Assembly: GCA_030549335.1 (NCBI GenBank)
Contig: CM060193.1
Coordinates: 46,795,391 to 46,859,390 of the forward strand
DNA length: 64,000 nucleotides
From: Pontederia crassipes
Lineage: Eukaryota; Streptophyta; Magnoliopsida; Commelinales; Pontederiaceae
Direction of reading: 5' to 3'
In this document: one piece after another, positions 1-13,511 of the stretch
How positions within the stretch are numbered: the first letter of the stretch is position 1
Layout: every line of letters starts with the position of its first letter
Translations under genes and position numbers: made by a program
Notes under the pieces: generated by a model
What the model was told of the DNA's origin: nothing
The model's database searches: none
Seen by the model: only the letters and a program-made list of their open reading frames with translations

Positions 1-2518
1 AGCATTGGGACCGCCATCGCCAGCTACCATCGGGATTTCTCTAGGCGGCGCCCTTCGCCATCGTGGAGGTGGTCCCCCAGGGGTATTTCTTGTCTTACTG
101 ACGACCAGTCTCTCATGTTATTGCAGACCATCACCGAGGACGAGGTCACGGACGCGCTATGCGACCTTAACGGCGAGGGGTCCCCCGGCCCCGACGGCTT
201 CCCGGTCTTCTTTTACAGGGAGTTCTGGCCTGTGGTGAGGGAGGACGTCATGGTGGTGATCCAGGAGTTCTCCAGCGAGAATCGGGGTTTTGAGCGCCTG
301 AACCGGTTCCTGATGGTCATGCTTCCCAAGCATACATCGGCGGAGAGGGTGGAGGATTTTCGACCCATTGCCTTATCCAATGCCATCTATCTTTTGGTGG
401 CTAGGGTATTGGCTAATCGACTTCGGGAGGTTCTCCCTGACCTCGTCCACCCTGTTCAGTCTGCTTTCATCCACGGCCGATCTATCACCGACAGCTACAC
501 CATGGCATTTGAGATTATTGCGCAGTGGAGGCGGAGCGGTCATAACGCCTTCCTATGGAAGGTAGATTTTTCTAAAGCTTATGACTCTCTCATGGTCCTT
601 CCTTTGGCACTCACTGCAGGTTAGAAGTTTTCCTATGACTTGGATTGCCTGGATGAAACGGTGCGTCACTACCGCTTCTTTCACAGTCCTAGTCAACGGT
701 TAGATGGTAGGAGGTTGGGTGCAGCCTCGGCGAGGTGTGCGTCAGGGATGCCCCCTCGCGCCCATGCTCTTCACATTGGCAGTTGATGGCCTGGCCTGAT
801 GCACTCAGGCGGCATGTCGGGCCGGCCTTTTCAGTGGTTTCGCTGGTGGACTAGTTCCCCTTCTACAGTATACGGATGATACGATCTTCTTTGTGGAGGG
901 ATCCGAGCAGGAGGCGCGCCGGGTGGCCATCCTGGTTGAGCTTTTCGGTGCGTCATCGGGACTTGAGATCAACCATGCCAAATCCTCCTTCATTCCATTT
1001 GGCATGGTAGCGGATGTTGCTTTGAGTTGTGCAGCGGAGCTGCGCACCCCTGCTGGCACCTTGCCCATCACCTACCTGGGCCTCCCTCTCTCGAATCGTC
1101 ATATTGTCTCTCGGAGGTGGACACCGGTCATCGAGCGGCTAGAGCACCGCCTTCAGGGCTGGAGCTCGCGAATTTTATCTAGCGGGGGACGTTTAGTTCT
1201 ACTCCGAGCAGTGCTCTCATCACTCTCGATATATTTCATGTCAGTGCTTCAGATTCCAGCACAGGTCTTATCGCGGATTGATACCTTGAGGAGCAGGTTT
1301 TTTTGGCAGGGATGCAGCGCTACCCGCCGGGCCCACCTTGTTGCTTGGCACAACATATGCAAGCCCACCTCACAGGGCGGGTTGGGCGTTCGGGACCTCC
1401 GATGCACCAACTGGGCGCTCCTCGCTCGGTGGGTAGGGAGGATCATGGGTCCTGAGGACAGTTTATGGAGGGAGGTTTTTATCACATGCTACGGTCGGGA
1501 TCTCTCATGGGGCTCCAGGCCCATTCTACCGGGCGGAGTCTCCTCTTTCTGGAGGGGGGTGGCTGCATTATTTCCCAGAGTGCGCCCTTTCATGACTCCG
1601 TCACTTGGCTTTGGAGAGACGTTCTTATTCTGGAGGCACGACTGGCTGCCCGGGGGTCCACTTGCGGACTCTTTCCCCCGTCTGTGGGCCTTAGCGGCAC
1701 ATCCTGATGCATCCATAGCTGAGTGTTGGTCACAGAGGGGTGGACCGGCCACTGGATCCTGGACGCCCCTTTTCGACTCCCCCCTCTCCGATCAGTGTTT
1801 TTCTGAGTTCCTTGCGCTTCATCAGAGGATCGCCCCCTTCCGACCGGATCCGACTCGGGCAGATGGTTGGGTTTGGGTATCTAATTCTTTCTCGGCACGC
1901 AGCCTCTATCTCCAGTTTCTTCCGGCTTCCACTGATTCTGAGCATCTACGAGCAGATTGCAGGCTCATCTGGCGCTCACGGTTTCCGCTGAAAGTCAAGA
2001 TCTTCACTTGGCTTATGCGGCGCGAGCGGATCCTCACTCGGGTCTATCGAGCGCGGTGGGCACCCCATGCTGACCTTTCTTGCGCTCTATGTGGGAAGGT
2101 AGAGGAGGACGTCTCTCACCTATTCTTCGGATGTCGGGTATCTCGGGAGATCTGGTCCTGGACGAGCATTTCAGACAGTGCCCCCTTGGCACATGCAGAC
2201 TTTTGGCAGGCCCTGAGGGGCCTATGCAGGCAGAGGTTGGATTGGCGAGCTTTGTTGGCGACTTTCATGGCCGGTGCTTGGGCCATATGGCTTGAGCGCA
2301 ACCGTGTCATTTTTCGTGGGGAGAGATGTCAGGTGGAAGCTATTGTACACCACATTTTTTGACTTATTCAGGTGTGGGGTTTAGGCTAGCACCTGTCTCT
2401 TCTTTTTTGCCGCTCTCCGCTGGAGAGCTTTCCACATGTACATGATGTTTCTCCTTACTAATATATATACGTGGATGGCTACCAAGTGTTAGTCATCCTT
2501 TTCCCTCTCAAAAAAAAA
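1..2518 (+). mobile_element. L1-type LINE, 3' part, in an intron of the cohesin gene
   Basis: This is the 3' portion of a non-LTR retrotransposon; its 5' end lies outside the window. The reverse transcriptase starts near 115 (GSPGPDGFPVFFYREFW, then the FRPIALSN and KVDFSKAYDS blocks). The catalytic box reads YTDD at 869-880. The open frame continues to 2362 with the thumb region (ITYLGLPLSNRH) and the C-terminal zinc-binding zf-RVT domain (FPLKVKIFTWL, then CALCGKVEEDVSHLFFGC). The copy is not intact: the frame shifts near 590, just after the DFSKAYDS block, and in-frame stops follow near 700 and 798. The element ends in a short A-tract at about 2511-2518 after the sequence tcatccttttccctctc, which also marks the 3' end of the LINE at 8853-11443. 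Codon use is GC-rich, unlike the AT-rich host intron around it. Confidence 0.93.
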
Positions 2519-2783
2519 GGCCACAAACCTCTCCCAATCTCTAACATTGGCGAGTAGCCTTAGATGTTGAAATGTGGCTAATCCTTTTTTTTTGAGATGA
2601 AACATACTTGTTTTAATCTTCAATACATCGTAACATGCTAAATTAAAAGAACTTTTGGCATTTTGTTGAAGCATATTCGGTTACATTTTTCTCTAAACAA
2701 TTTTAATAAAGGGAATCCATATTGTTCATTATCTTGAATTTCAAAATAGTTAATGCTGTTGTATTGACTGTTTTTAATTTTAG

Positions 2784-5700
2784 TGTTGGAAATCAAGGTC
2801 AATCGTCATCGTCACTTCATGTCACAAAGATGGATGTTGATGATGGCCAAAATGGATTTGTTAAGAATACTGATGCTGAAGCTTCAGAAGACCTTTCCAA
2901 CCCAAATAATGATTACAATTATAGTCTTTCAGCAATAGAAGAGACAAAGAACAATTTATCTTCTAATTGGCAAGGTTACAACATTCAGACTCCTGATCTT
3001 AATGAAGCATTCTTTCCAAATGATCGTACTGAAGGGATAGCGACAAGTCCATCTGGTCTTGCATCTATTGCTGATGATACACCGTCAAATCTGGTTGAAT
3101 CTGCTCATGTGCCTCTGACCCCAGGATTACTTGAAGAGGCTTTTCCTGCTAATATACATCAAAGTCCTGCTTTGAGTCCCCAACGGAAATTTTCGCCATC
3201 AGCAGAAGAAGAAACTCTAAAGTCTGATAATTGTAGCTTGCTTTCAGAATGCCCTGACTCAATGACTGCAAATGTCCCTTCGCATGTTGAAACATTTCTT
3301 CCTGGTTCATCTAATGCCATGCAATCTGACTTGTCACAACAAACTGAGCAGCCGGCTATACCTGATGAAACTCAGATGGAATGCAGGCAGATGAATGTTG
3401 ACAATGTAGATGATAAGCTAATTTGTACTGAAATGAGTGTTGGACCAGTTTATCATCAAGATCATGTTGAGGGAGAGATCTTACTTCCTGAAAACACTCC
3501 AATGGAAGGTACAAAACATGATGCCTTTAATAATAGAGTTCCTCTTGATGAATCGCTAGACAATGCTGAAGCAACACCTGAAACTTTCAATTCTATTAAC
3601 ACTTCTGGATATCAAGCTCACACATCCAATGCTTTATCATCTGCAGTTATCTCAGACTTCAATTTGAGACCCTGCACATCAAAAGGTAACATAGGTGATG
3701 AGTTCTCTGCAGAAGATGGAACTTTATTTCAAAACACTTCTGAAGGTTCCACAAAGGAACATGGTGTTCAGTCCGAAGTTCCTATCACAGAGAAGGCAGT
3801 AGATGGCGGTGAAATCTTGATCGAAGTTCAAGGTTAGTTTGTCATCCATAAGCTATTTCTTTTTCCAAGAACTTATGAAATGCCATTTTCCTGTTCTATA
3901 TTTCCAGGTAAAGATTCTTGTGTGGAAAATGCTATGGATGCAAGAATGTACGAGTCAGGATATAGATTAACAACTGATGTGCCTTCAACTTCTGAATTTC
4001 TTGAACCCGAAAAGATGCTCTTAGCTCCAGCTGGTAATGTTGACCTTGTTAATGAATTAAGTCAGGTAACAGCAGAAAAAGGGGGAACTGAATCTGATGG
4101 AAGTAACAGGATTAGCAGTCTATCTGGTAAGAAGCGTGGTTTGCTGGAAAATTCATCAGTTCTTGAAAATGATAGTTCAGTTAAGTTGGCTGGCAGACCG
4201 CGAGTTAGAAGAAGCTCAGAACATATTCCTGATGATGATGATTTGCTTTCATCAATACTAGGTATATAAGCTTCTTGCCTGGCCTACCTTACCCAATTGA
4301 AATTTAAGTCACTCTAATTCTTTATTACATCTATTGTACTTCCCAATTGTAAATATTTGGATATTCTCATGCTTAACTTTTGATGATTATCTCAGTTACA
4401 AAAAGGACTCCCATATTGCGAGTGGGGCCTACACCGCCCACAAAATCAGTTTCTCTAAAGCGTCCGAGGTTGATGTCTAGTTTAGGCATGGCAAAAAGGA
4501 AGGTGTTAGTGGATGATACTACAGTCTTACATGCCGAGTAAGACATTAAGCTTTATGCTTTGGTTGCTTGTGAATGTTGTTGATTTCACTGTAAGCTAAA
4601 CATTACAGTTCCATTATTCGTTTTCTTTTCTTGTTACAACTACGTATCAAGCTGAAGGTATCAGAAGATCTCATGGTTTGATTCAAGAAATCTACTCAGT
4701 GCTAATAATACAAAAGATAGTAGTCATAAAGTCTTTCTTCTCTTAACCTAAAAAGAGTCGCATTCTTTTTTTTATTTATAGAAAATTTTCTTGCAAAAGT
4801 CTTCTAGTGTTCACTAATATCACATTTATTTCTTTCCTCTTTGGGCGACAGCATATAACCATGATTGCATGAGTACTGATAAGCCTCTGATGCTTTTAAA
4901 TATGTACTTGGAAACTTAAATATAACTATAGGCTAAATTCCTAGTAGTTACTAACAATAGCTGAGAACGTCCCAGCTTTCCTCCGAGGCAAATTCTGTTG
5001 ACGTGATCCTATTGTTAGGAAATGGAAGGAATTTTTGATGGAGCTAAGAGCAACATGTCTGCATATCCTGTTAAGTAATCGATGTGGGAAAATGTGAATC
5101 CATCAAGACTGTCCAAGTTTAACTTTCTTCTACAGATCTTCTACAGTTGCAGATATGGTATAATATAAACCAAAACTGATTAGGCTCAATGAAAACCCAG
5201 ATTTAGTTGTGAATTTAGATGTTTGATGAGCATTGTGCATTATGCAAAAAAGTTTCTTTGTAAACAATGTTTGGAAGTAAGATACTTGCATGACATATGC
5301 TCCAAAGTGTCCCACCATCCTGCCAACACCACATCCAAAATGGTGGTTTTGAATTGTTATTATCATTCATTGGATTTGGATCTCCACCCATCACACCCTG
5401 TTCCTCCCCACAACCCCTGTACCCCCCAAAAAAAGTCATAGGATTGGCCAAGGGATAAACTTGGGCTTTTCCTTACAGAGTCATCCTATTATCACTCTCC
5501 TAACAAAGAATATTTTGGATTCACAAAGGATCTATTAGGTACCAATATATTTAGTTGGCTCATCAAAGCAAAATTCTGCTTTATGATCTCTCTAAAAAAA
5601 AGAAAAAAACTTGGGTTTTTCCATACAGAGTCATCCTATTATCACTCTCCTAACAAAGAGTATTTTGGGTTCACAAAGGATCCAAAAAGGTTTGTCAGGT

Positions 5701-8700
5701 GCCAATATATGGAATTGTTTCATCAAAGCAAAATTCTGCTTGGTGTCCTCTCAAAAAAAGAAAAGAATTCTGATTCATGTCTCGTTACTGCGGTTCTGGT
5801 CACGTGATGGACTTCCTTCTATATTCCTTGATGAGATATATCTCAAATTATAATAGTCAGCTTGCGTTACTATAGTAATGAGATATGAAATTACTTACCT
5901 TGACCTTGTGTTTAGATTCCTGGCTTGTAGCTGTCTGACTTATTATTTTCCTTTTATAGTGCAATAAGACAACAATTGATAAATACTGAAGACATTAGAC
6001 GTATACGCAAGAAGGCACCCTGCACACGTCCTGAAATTTGGCTGATCCAGAAAAGTTATCTAGAAGATGAAGTTTTCGATGAACCAATATTTTCTGGTAA
6101 GACTATTTTGAAATGCTTGGGAGTTCCTTATGATATGCCCTCAGAGTTCATCTTTGACTAGCAACTCATCCTTTGTTGAGGTTGAACAATTATATATCCA
6201 GACCCAATAAATTTTATGTACTGTTATATATCCAGATGACTAGCAAACTCTGGTATCCTTTTCCACCTCAAAAACAAAATTCTAAGTTCTGTTGAAATGG
6301 TAACTATGTTTCCCTTTAATGACTTGAAATTGACTTCTCTTTCCAAATAATAAATATCAACAAAGTATTAATCAATTTGAGCACCCTTTAAAAATACTGA
6401 TTTTCAGTAAGGTGTGTATTCTCTTATCAGTGGGCTGCGATTAGAAAAGTGACAACAACAACAACAACAACAACAAAGCCTTATCCCACTAGGTGGGGTC
6501 GGCTACATGGATCATACGACGCCATTCGATTAGAAAAGTGTCATTTAAATTTAATCATTCGAACCTTTTTTTCTTATTGATAGAGAAATATGAAGTTCAG
6601 CATTACCAATATGCTGGAAACTCTCTCAAGAACAAATATGCTGTGAAAATTAAGACCTGTTTGGCTATTGAAAGTCTAAATGTGGTTTCTGCAATACTAG
6701 TCTTATGGTGCTCACCTTATGGTTCACTACAGCATTGTTAAGTAAAACATTTAAGTCTCTTTTGACGTCCATTTGTTTTGTTGTAGTTATCTCTAGCTTG
6801 TTTTTATTGACCTTTACAAATTCTCTTGAATGCCAATATAAAAAATTTCATTTTCTGATTCCAGGTCTTTCAGATGAATTAAATTGTTTACACAATCTAA
6901 AGTATGATTCAGAATTCATTGTGTCAGTCAATGAGAATGAAAAACCTGAGCTAGCTTCAATTGTGCCCACAAATGTCGATGGTGAAATACAGGGAGTATC
7001 GAGAACACCTGTATCATTGGAGGCATTGAACAATAAAGGCAGAGGCGACTTCGGTGCTCAAGAGCTTTTGCAGTCTGAATCCAGCTTGTGTCCTCTAGAT
7101 AATGAGCATAATACGATTGATGGGTCCAATAGACCCATGCTTTCTGCTGCATCCGGTGAATGTGGTCATGTTGTGACAGATGGTGTTTCCTATGATGCTG
7201 TTCCTTTTGCAGATTCGAGTGACATTCGTCAGGAGACAGTAAATGGCTTGGACCAGACCAATGATGAACTTTCTGAGATAAAGGACAGTAAACCTGAAGG
7301 TAAGAGTATTGCTATTGATATACTTGAATCTAAAGCTGATGTGACCTTGCTCCACATAAATTCATCTATTCTTTTACATCCAACATAGGAACAGATGCCT
7401 CGCTGAACTTATATGGCCCACCTAAGGTCTCTCTTGCCCCAACTGTTGACAGTGATGTTCTGATCTCCACAATAAACAACAATTTGGATGAGGGCGAGGC
7501 CCTTATGGTAACTGATATGTCTTCTATTTTTCTGAACTCAAATTCTCCTATGGGAGGTGTTATTGGAAGTGGTGAAGCAACTGATCTAGTGGCGGCAAGT
7601 GGTCATAAGGTGTTTGATAGAGAGGTCTCTTTAGATACTGAAATGCTGATGGAGAATGCAGAGGAGAAGTGTTTTGACAGAGAAAACTCTATTCCTGGCC
7701 TTGCCGATTCAGGGGCACCTGAAATTATTTCAATATCTCTGTCTGAACAAAATGTTGAAAATGGACAAATTCCCTCGGCAATAGGAGAGACCTCTGGCTT
7801 ACAGGAGTTCAATGGTGATGGTGATGTGGTTGTTGAAAGCACTGCTATGGACTTGACTATTGGAAGAGACACCAGTGTAAGACTCTTACGTGTTTACTAA
7901 GATAGTGTTTAGAGAATAAGATTTGCATGTGATTATACCTTGTCTTTTTAAGGTGATTATATTGGTTTTCTTCATCAGTGAAAAATTTGTGCTGTTGTTT
8001 AATGTTTCATACAGTATACACTAGTTCGATTCTTTCCTGCATGTGCAATGTGCATACATAAATTTTGTTTGGCTATTGAACTTATTATGTAGTATGTTAT
8101 TTCTGGTGCCAATTTTCCTTGAAATGCAGTGTTCCTCTGTTGGAGCTTACTGTGTGATGTATCTTATATTTTCCACATTTGCAGGATTTTTGCAGCGCAA
8201 TTGATGGTAATGATACAGGTAATCATTTAGTTACTGTCACATTTTTTGTGATTGCGAAGATTTTTCCGTATTGCCAATGTGATAATTGTGTATCAATATG
8301 TATTACAATATTGGAGCATTTCCCCCAAAAAATATTAGAGCTATACTAAGGGTATCAGAGCTATACTAAGGGTATCAGAGCTATACTAAGGGTATCAGAG
8401 ATGGCTTCAGTTCTCTTCAAATCTTGTACATTTATAATAAATATATTTCAAGACATCTTGTGGCATTTCTTTTGACTGTTTATCTTGCGAGTGGTCTTAT
8501 TTTTTCAGATAGACATGCCACTTATTGTTATAAAAGATCATTTGATTATTGCTTAGCCACCAGGACTGCATTGGCCCTTTGTAAATCAATGTTCAATATT
8601 TAAACACTATCCTAAACAATGGTAGTTGGTTCAAGTGGTAAGTGGTTTGAACTTTGAACTGGTAAGCAGAGGACACATGTTCAAACAGCTGAAGTATCAC

Positions 8701-11700
8701 CTTGAGAAGGAGGATTAACCTTCATAATGTGTTAAACACTCTATCATAAACTGCCACAATCCTTACTTTTTTATTATAAAAATTCTTTGTTCTCTCCTTT
8801 GTATATAATGGATATGAAGTAACTTACTTGCTTGAAAAATGAAACAAATTATTATGAATTTTTTGAGAGGGAAAAGGATGACTACTAATTTGGTTGCCAT
8901 CCAAATGTCATGTACAAGTGACACTCTCCAGAGGAGAGTGGCAAAAAGAAAGAAGAGTACAGACCTAGACAAAACCCCACTCCCGAAGAAGACAACATTT
9001 GGTGTACAATGCTAGCCGCCTAACAACTCTCCCCATAAAAAATGACCTGGTTGCGCTGGAGCTAGGCACCGGCCAAAAAGATCGCCAGCAGGACCCTCTA
9101 GCTCAGTCTCCGTCTGCCAAGTCCCCTCATGGACTGCCAAAAGTTTGCATGCACCAGAGTAACATCGTCCAAAATGCTCGTCCGAGACCACACCTCCCGA
9201 GCCACTCGGCATGTGAAGAATAGGTGAGTAACATCCTCCGTCTCCCCGCACAACACACATGAAGTATCCGCATGGGGTGCCTACCATGCTCTGTAAGCCA
9301 AGCAAAGATCTTGACTTTTAGCGAAATCCGGAATCGCCAGATGAGTCTGCAGTCCGCCTGAAATCCTCTGTATCTGTGGGAGCTGGTAGAAAACTTAGGT
9401 ATAAAGTGCGCGTTGATAAAAAATCTGATATCCAAACCCAACCACCAGTCCGTGCAGGTTCCGGGCGTAAGGGAGCAATCCTCTGGTGAAGCGCTGATAG
9501 CTCTGAATAACGCTGGTCGGATAGAGGAGAGCTGAAGGTGGGAGTCCAAGAGCCGGTGCCTGGGCCGCCACTCTCGAACTAGCACTCAGCCACTGAAGCA
9601 TCCAGCTGTGCCGCTAAGGCCCATAGTCGGGGGAAAGAGTCTGTGCAAGCGTGCCTTCGGGTAACCAGTCATGCTGCCAAAATGAGACCATCTCCCCAGA
9701 GCCAAGAGATGGGCTCATGTAAGGTCGCACACGGGGGAATAATACTGCCACCCGTCTCCAAAAGGAAGAAGCACCATGGGGTAGGATAGGCCTGGAGCCC
9801 CAAGATAGATCTCAATCGTAGCAAGTGAAAAAGACCTCTTTCCATAAGCTTTCCTCGGGCCCCATAATATGTCCCACCCACCGGGCAAGGAGTGCCCAGG
9901 TAGTGCGATGGAGGTTTCGAACTCCCAATCCACCATGTGAAGTAGGCCTGCAAATGTTGTGCCAAGCAACAAGATGAACCCGGTGGGCAGGGCTGCATCC
10001 CTGCCAAAAGAACCTGCTCCTCAAAGAGTCAATCCGTGATAATACTTGGGCCGGCATTTGAAGCACAGACATGAAATATATCAGAAGTGAAGAAAACAGA
10101 TCTGTGTAGAATAAGGCATCCACCGTTGGATAAGAGCCGAGAACTCTAACCCTGAGGCGGTGCTCCAGCCGGTCCGAGAGAGGAAGGCCCAAATAGGTGA
10201 TGGGCAGGTTGCCAACCGGGGTGCGCAGCTCTACCGCACAACGCAGAGCTTCCTCTGTCACCACAAGGCCCGACGTCGTGCCGAAGTTCTCCACCAAGAT
10301 GGCCACCCGTTTGACCTCAAGCTCCGACCCCGCTACGAAGAAAATGGTGTCATCCGCATACTACAGCAATGGCAAAAGACCACAAGCGAAGCCATTGAAG
10401 AGGCCAGTCCGGCATGCCTCCTGAGTGTATCTGGCGAGGCCGACGACTGCTAGTGTGAATAGCATAGGCACGAGGGGGCACCCCTACTGTACTCTTCGCT
10501 GGGGCTGCACCCAACCCCCTTCCGTGAATCTGTTGACTAGTATCGAGAAAGAAGCGGTGGTGACGCGCCGCTTCATCCAAGCAATCCATATTGTCGGGAA
10601 ACCTCGAGCCTGCAAAGAGTGCCAAAGGAAGGTCTATGAAAGAGAGTCATAAGCCTTGGAGAAATTGACATTCCAAAGGAAAGCACGGTTGCTGCCCTAT
10701 CTCCAATGCGCGAGGATCTCGGATGTTGTGGTGTAGCTGTCGGTGATGGAGCGGCTGTGGATGAAGACCGACTGAGCTGGGTGGATGAGGTCGGGGAGTA
10801 CCTCCCGGAGCCGATTGGCCAATACTCGAGCCACTAAGAGATAGATGGCATTGGATAAGTTGATCGGTCAGAAGTCCTTCAGTCTCTTTGCTGGCATGCG
10901 CTTGGGAAGCATGAATAACAGGAACCGATTGAGGCGTTCGAAGTCCTGGTTCCCGCATTCAAACTCCTTGATCACTGCCATGATGACCTCCCGCATTCAA
11001 GCCCTGGGAAGCCATCAGGGCCGGGGGACCCCTCGCCATTGAGATCCCGGAGAGCGTCGGTGACCTCGTCCTCGGTGATGTCTGCACTAACATGGAAGAC
11101 TGAGCGCAGTAAGACAAGTAATACCTCCGGGGGACCATCTCCATGACGGCGAGGGCTGTCGCCTGGAGAAGTCCTGATGGAAGGAGGCGATGGCGTGGTC
11201 CTGATGTGATGGTGGCCGGTGATTCGCTCCCCATCACCTCCAGGTGGTCGATCTGGTCAAGCTGGGCGATCGCTTCCAAAGCCTCTGTCCTTCGTGCCTC
11301 TCGGGCCGTCTCCGACGGTCCAGGCTGAGGAGCCTGGCGGCTAGGGTCCTTCGTGGCAACACTTTGTCAGTGCTCGGTCACCATCTGTGTGAAACCATCC
11401 TCCAAAAGCTAGGACCGCTCAAAGCGAAAGATGGATCTCAAGTCAAATTATATGCATTGAAGATTTGAAACTTCGGTGGTAATTCAATATGAGCACCTAA
11501 ATTGTAATCTTCACTGCATATGTCTTGAAGATTTTAGTGCATATTCATCAAACCTCATCCTTCTATTGATCTCAAAAAAAAAAAAAGAAAAGAAAAGAGA
11601 AGAAAAGAAAAACATCCTTCTATTGTGTTCTCCCCAATTTAGCAACCTCACTAGAATGGCGGCCTGTGGATTGGGTTCATCTAGTATCCTATATACAATG

Positions 11701-13511
11701 TAGTGTGCTAGGGTATAAAAGAATTGAGTGAGAATCTGAGTCATGTCAATCATACATTTTGTGGCCACACGTGTAGGTCTTTTGATCATTGATCACAATA
11801 TATGAATGGCTAGCATCCATCATCCAGTCATCCTTTTTACTTTTTAAAAAAAAACCTTCTGTGCATTTAGTAATTCCATGATTAGCTCTAGCAGGGTCTG
11901 GGCGCAAAATATTCTCCCCTAGGTTTAATAATATAAGTCTATATATAAGTTCTAGTCAAAGTGGGTGGATGCCTATCCCAGGGCAATCCAAATGATACAA
12001 GAACTAATAATTTCATCTTTGCTGGAGCTTTTATGCTGTGGATGGAGAACAACTTTGCCTTGATTTGTTTTCTAAGAATGACTTTTCTTTAGTTCTCATC
12101 TCTTTTATGGAGTCACAATTATTTTATTACATTCGTTTCCAGGGTTAACTAGTGTAAATCTACAATTTTATGGTCAATATTTTAGTCTCTGTTTGAAGAA
12201 TTTGCATGTCTACTAATTAGATGTACTTGTTGGAAGCTGGAATACTGTTGCTGACCCATTGTTGTGGAAATAAGATGCATAGATGGTGATGCATTTATTT
12301 ACCCATATATGATCTGCCCTCACTTGTGATAGTAAACACGTAATAGATGTGTGTTTTAGACAGTTGGTAATGTTTTGTGATCTTTTGATGGCAGATGCTT
12401 TCATAATTTTAAGCTCTCAAGAAACTAATTTCATCTCATATGGATATTTTCATTATCTCATCAACCTTCTAAAGGGAAATAATTAGTTCAAAATTGTTTT
12501 TCCTCTTTCTTCAGAGTTTCTTAATGTAGATGATGAAGCAGAGTATGAAGAATCAGTTAATGACGTGCCAAGTAATGATGATGTCCAATCGCTTGAAAAC
12601 AGTGGTTGGTCCTCTCGAACAAGGTGATTTTATATGGTCTGTTTGTGTATATATAGATCATGTTGATAGCAGCTTTCTCATTATCCTTTTCAACACAACT
12701 TTTCAGGGGTGTAGCAAGGTACCTGAAAATTTTGTTTGATGAAGAAGTTGGACATGCAAGAAAGAATGTTGCCATGGACCATCTGATTGTTGGGAAGTCT
12801 CGCAAGGAGGCTTCGAGGATGTTCTTTGAAACTTTGGTATACTAATCTTCTCACATATCATTATTTGAAGTTTTTTGTCACTTTTACTGATAAAATTTGA
12901 CTCATTAATGAGTTGCCAGAAGAAACTAGGTAGCTTTTAACACAACACAATTTCTGCTATAGTTTACTGATTATACCGCGCACAGTATCATATTGCTGCT
13001 GCTTCTTTTCTTTCTGCAAGTTGTTCGATTAGATGATCTTGTAGTTTTTTCCTCTTTTATCTCTGAACAGTAAATCTAGTAGTTGTATCATGATTGCCCA
13101 TTCTGCTGAATGACAGAATTCAAGGTTATAATTTATGCATTAGTTTCAACCGTGATAAAAATGCACACTAGTATAATCCATTCATTTTTTTTAAGGGTAT
13201 TATCCAGTCTGTTGCCAAAGAAGATGCAATTATATTGTAGTTCTTGCTCGTGCAAAGAATTTATCTTATACATGAAGAAAAATCTTATGATTCACAATAT
13301 GAACTTTCTTTGGCATGATTCAAATAATAATGGACCTTTGACTCCTTTTGTCCTATTCTCGGTTCTTGTTTCCTCATGTTGAGATTTGGTGCTATCCATG
13401 TAATGTTTGCAGGTCTTGAAAACAAAGGATTTTATCCACGTGGAACAGGAAAGTCCCTATGGATTCATAACCGTCAAACCCAGAGGAAAGCTTTTGAAAT
13501 CGGAGTTCTAA
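2784..13511 (+). CDS. SYN4: Sister chromatid cohesion 1 protein 4-like (RAD21/SCC1 cohesin kleisin), last ten exons
   Basis: Exons: 2784-3832, 3908-4261, 4396-4537, 5960-6096, 6865-7299, 7389-7876, 8185-8218, 12515-12623, 12707-12836, 13413-13511. All use GT-AG introns and join in phase to 991 residues plus TAA. The first exon begins with the last base of a split codon, so the N-terminal Rad21/Rec8 domain lies upstream of the window. The middle is long, acidic and low in complexity. Exons 3 and 4 carry the plant SYN-type block KRKVLVDDTTVLHAD..IRQQLINTEDIRRIRKKAP, followed by TRPEIWLIQKSYLEDE. The C-terminal winged-helix domain, which closes the kleisin ring on SMC1, is intact (NSGWSSRTRGVARYL, KEASRMFFETLVLKTKDF, ending KLLKSEF). 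The family holds sister chromatids together and is cut by separase. Introns host two LINEs and a SINE; the intron at 8219-12514 is 4.3 kb because of the second LINE. SYN4 is preferred over SYN3 because of the long middle region. Confidence 0.93.
5459..5765. repeat. Tandem duplication, about 150-bp unit, two copies, in a cohesin intron
   Basis: Two diverged copies start at about 5459 and 5609. Both carry acagagtcatcctattatc, ctctcctaacaaaga and catcaaagcaaaattctgct in the same order, and each ends in a run of A and G. The second copy has a small extra stretch (ccaaaaaggtttgtcagg). It lies within the intron at 4538-5959. Confidence 0.85.
6452..6526 (-). mobile_element. 5'-truncated SINE with (TTG)n tail and 14-bp target duplication
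   Basis: On the minus strand this 75-bp piece reads ccgaccccacctagtggga, then aaggct, then a (TTG)n tail, the 3' end known from TS-like plant SINEs. It is flanked by an exact 14-bp direct repeat, cgattagaaaagtg, at 6438-6451 and 6527-6540. This is the signature of target-primed insertion. Only the 3' end of the element was inserted. It sits in the cohesin intron before the exon at 6865. Confidence 0.85.
8341..8400. repeat. Three perfect 20-bp tandem repeats
   Basis: The unit ctatactaagggtatcagag occurs three times without mismatch, in the cohesin intron after the 34-bp exon at 8185-8218. There are no spacers. It is a plain minisatellite. Confidence 0.95.
8620..8745 (+). mobile_element. Possible SINE-like fragment
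   Basis: The stretch has ggttcaagtggtaag, resembling a pol III A box, and about 50 bp later atgttcaaacag, resembling a B box, followed by accttgagaaggaggatt. No tail or target duplication is clear. It could be a decayed tRNA-derived SINE. Confidence 0.35.
8853..11443 (-). mobile_element. L1-type LINE, 5'-truncated, antisense in a cohesin intron
   Basis: This is a second copy of the LINE family at 1-2518, in the opposite orientation. On the minus strand it shows the reverse transcriptase blocks, a catalytic YADD box at 10349-10360, the ITYLGLPLSDR block, ARWVGHIMGPEESLWKE, and the zf-RVT region ISLKVKIFAWL near 9300. Reading frames are interrupted by several shifts and stops, for example a stop just before the YADD box. 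The 3' end carries the same terminal sequence as the first copy followed by an A-rich tail (ttttttgagagggaaaagg on the plus strand, about 8860). An 8-bp direct repeat, caaattat, at 8845-8852 and 11444-11451 is a candidate target duplication. The 5' end lies just before the RT domain, so the endonuclease is absent. Confidence 0.9.

Noticed and set aside
8341-8400. Regular 20-bp repeats, considered as a CRISPR-like array
   Set aside because: The repeats are directly adjacent with no spacers, in a plant intron; this is a minisatellite.
9127-9585. Minus-strand open frames near 9-11 kb as host genes
   Set aside because: They are frames of the antisense LINE (RT and zf-RVT similarity).
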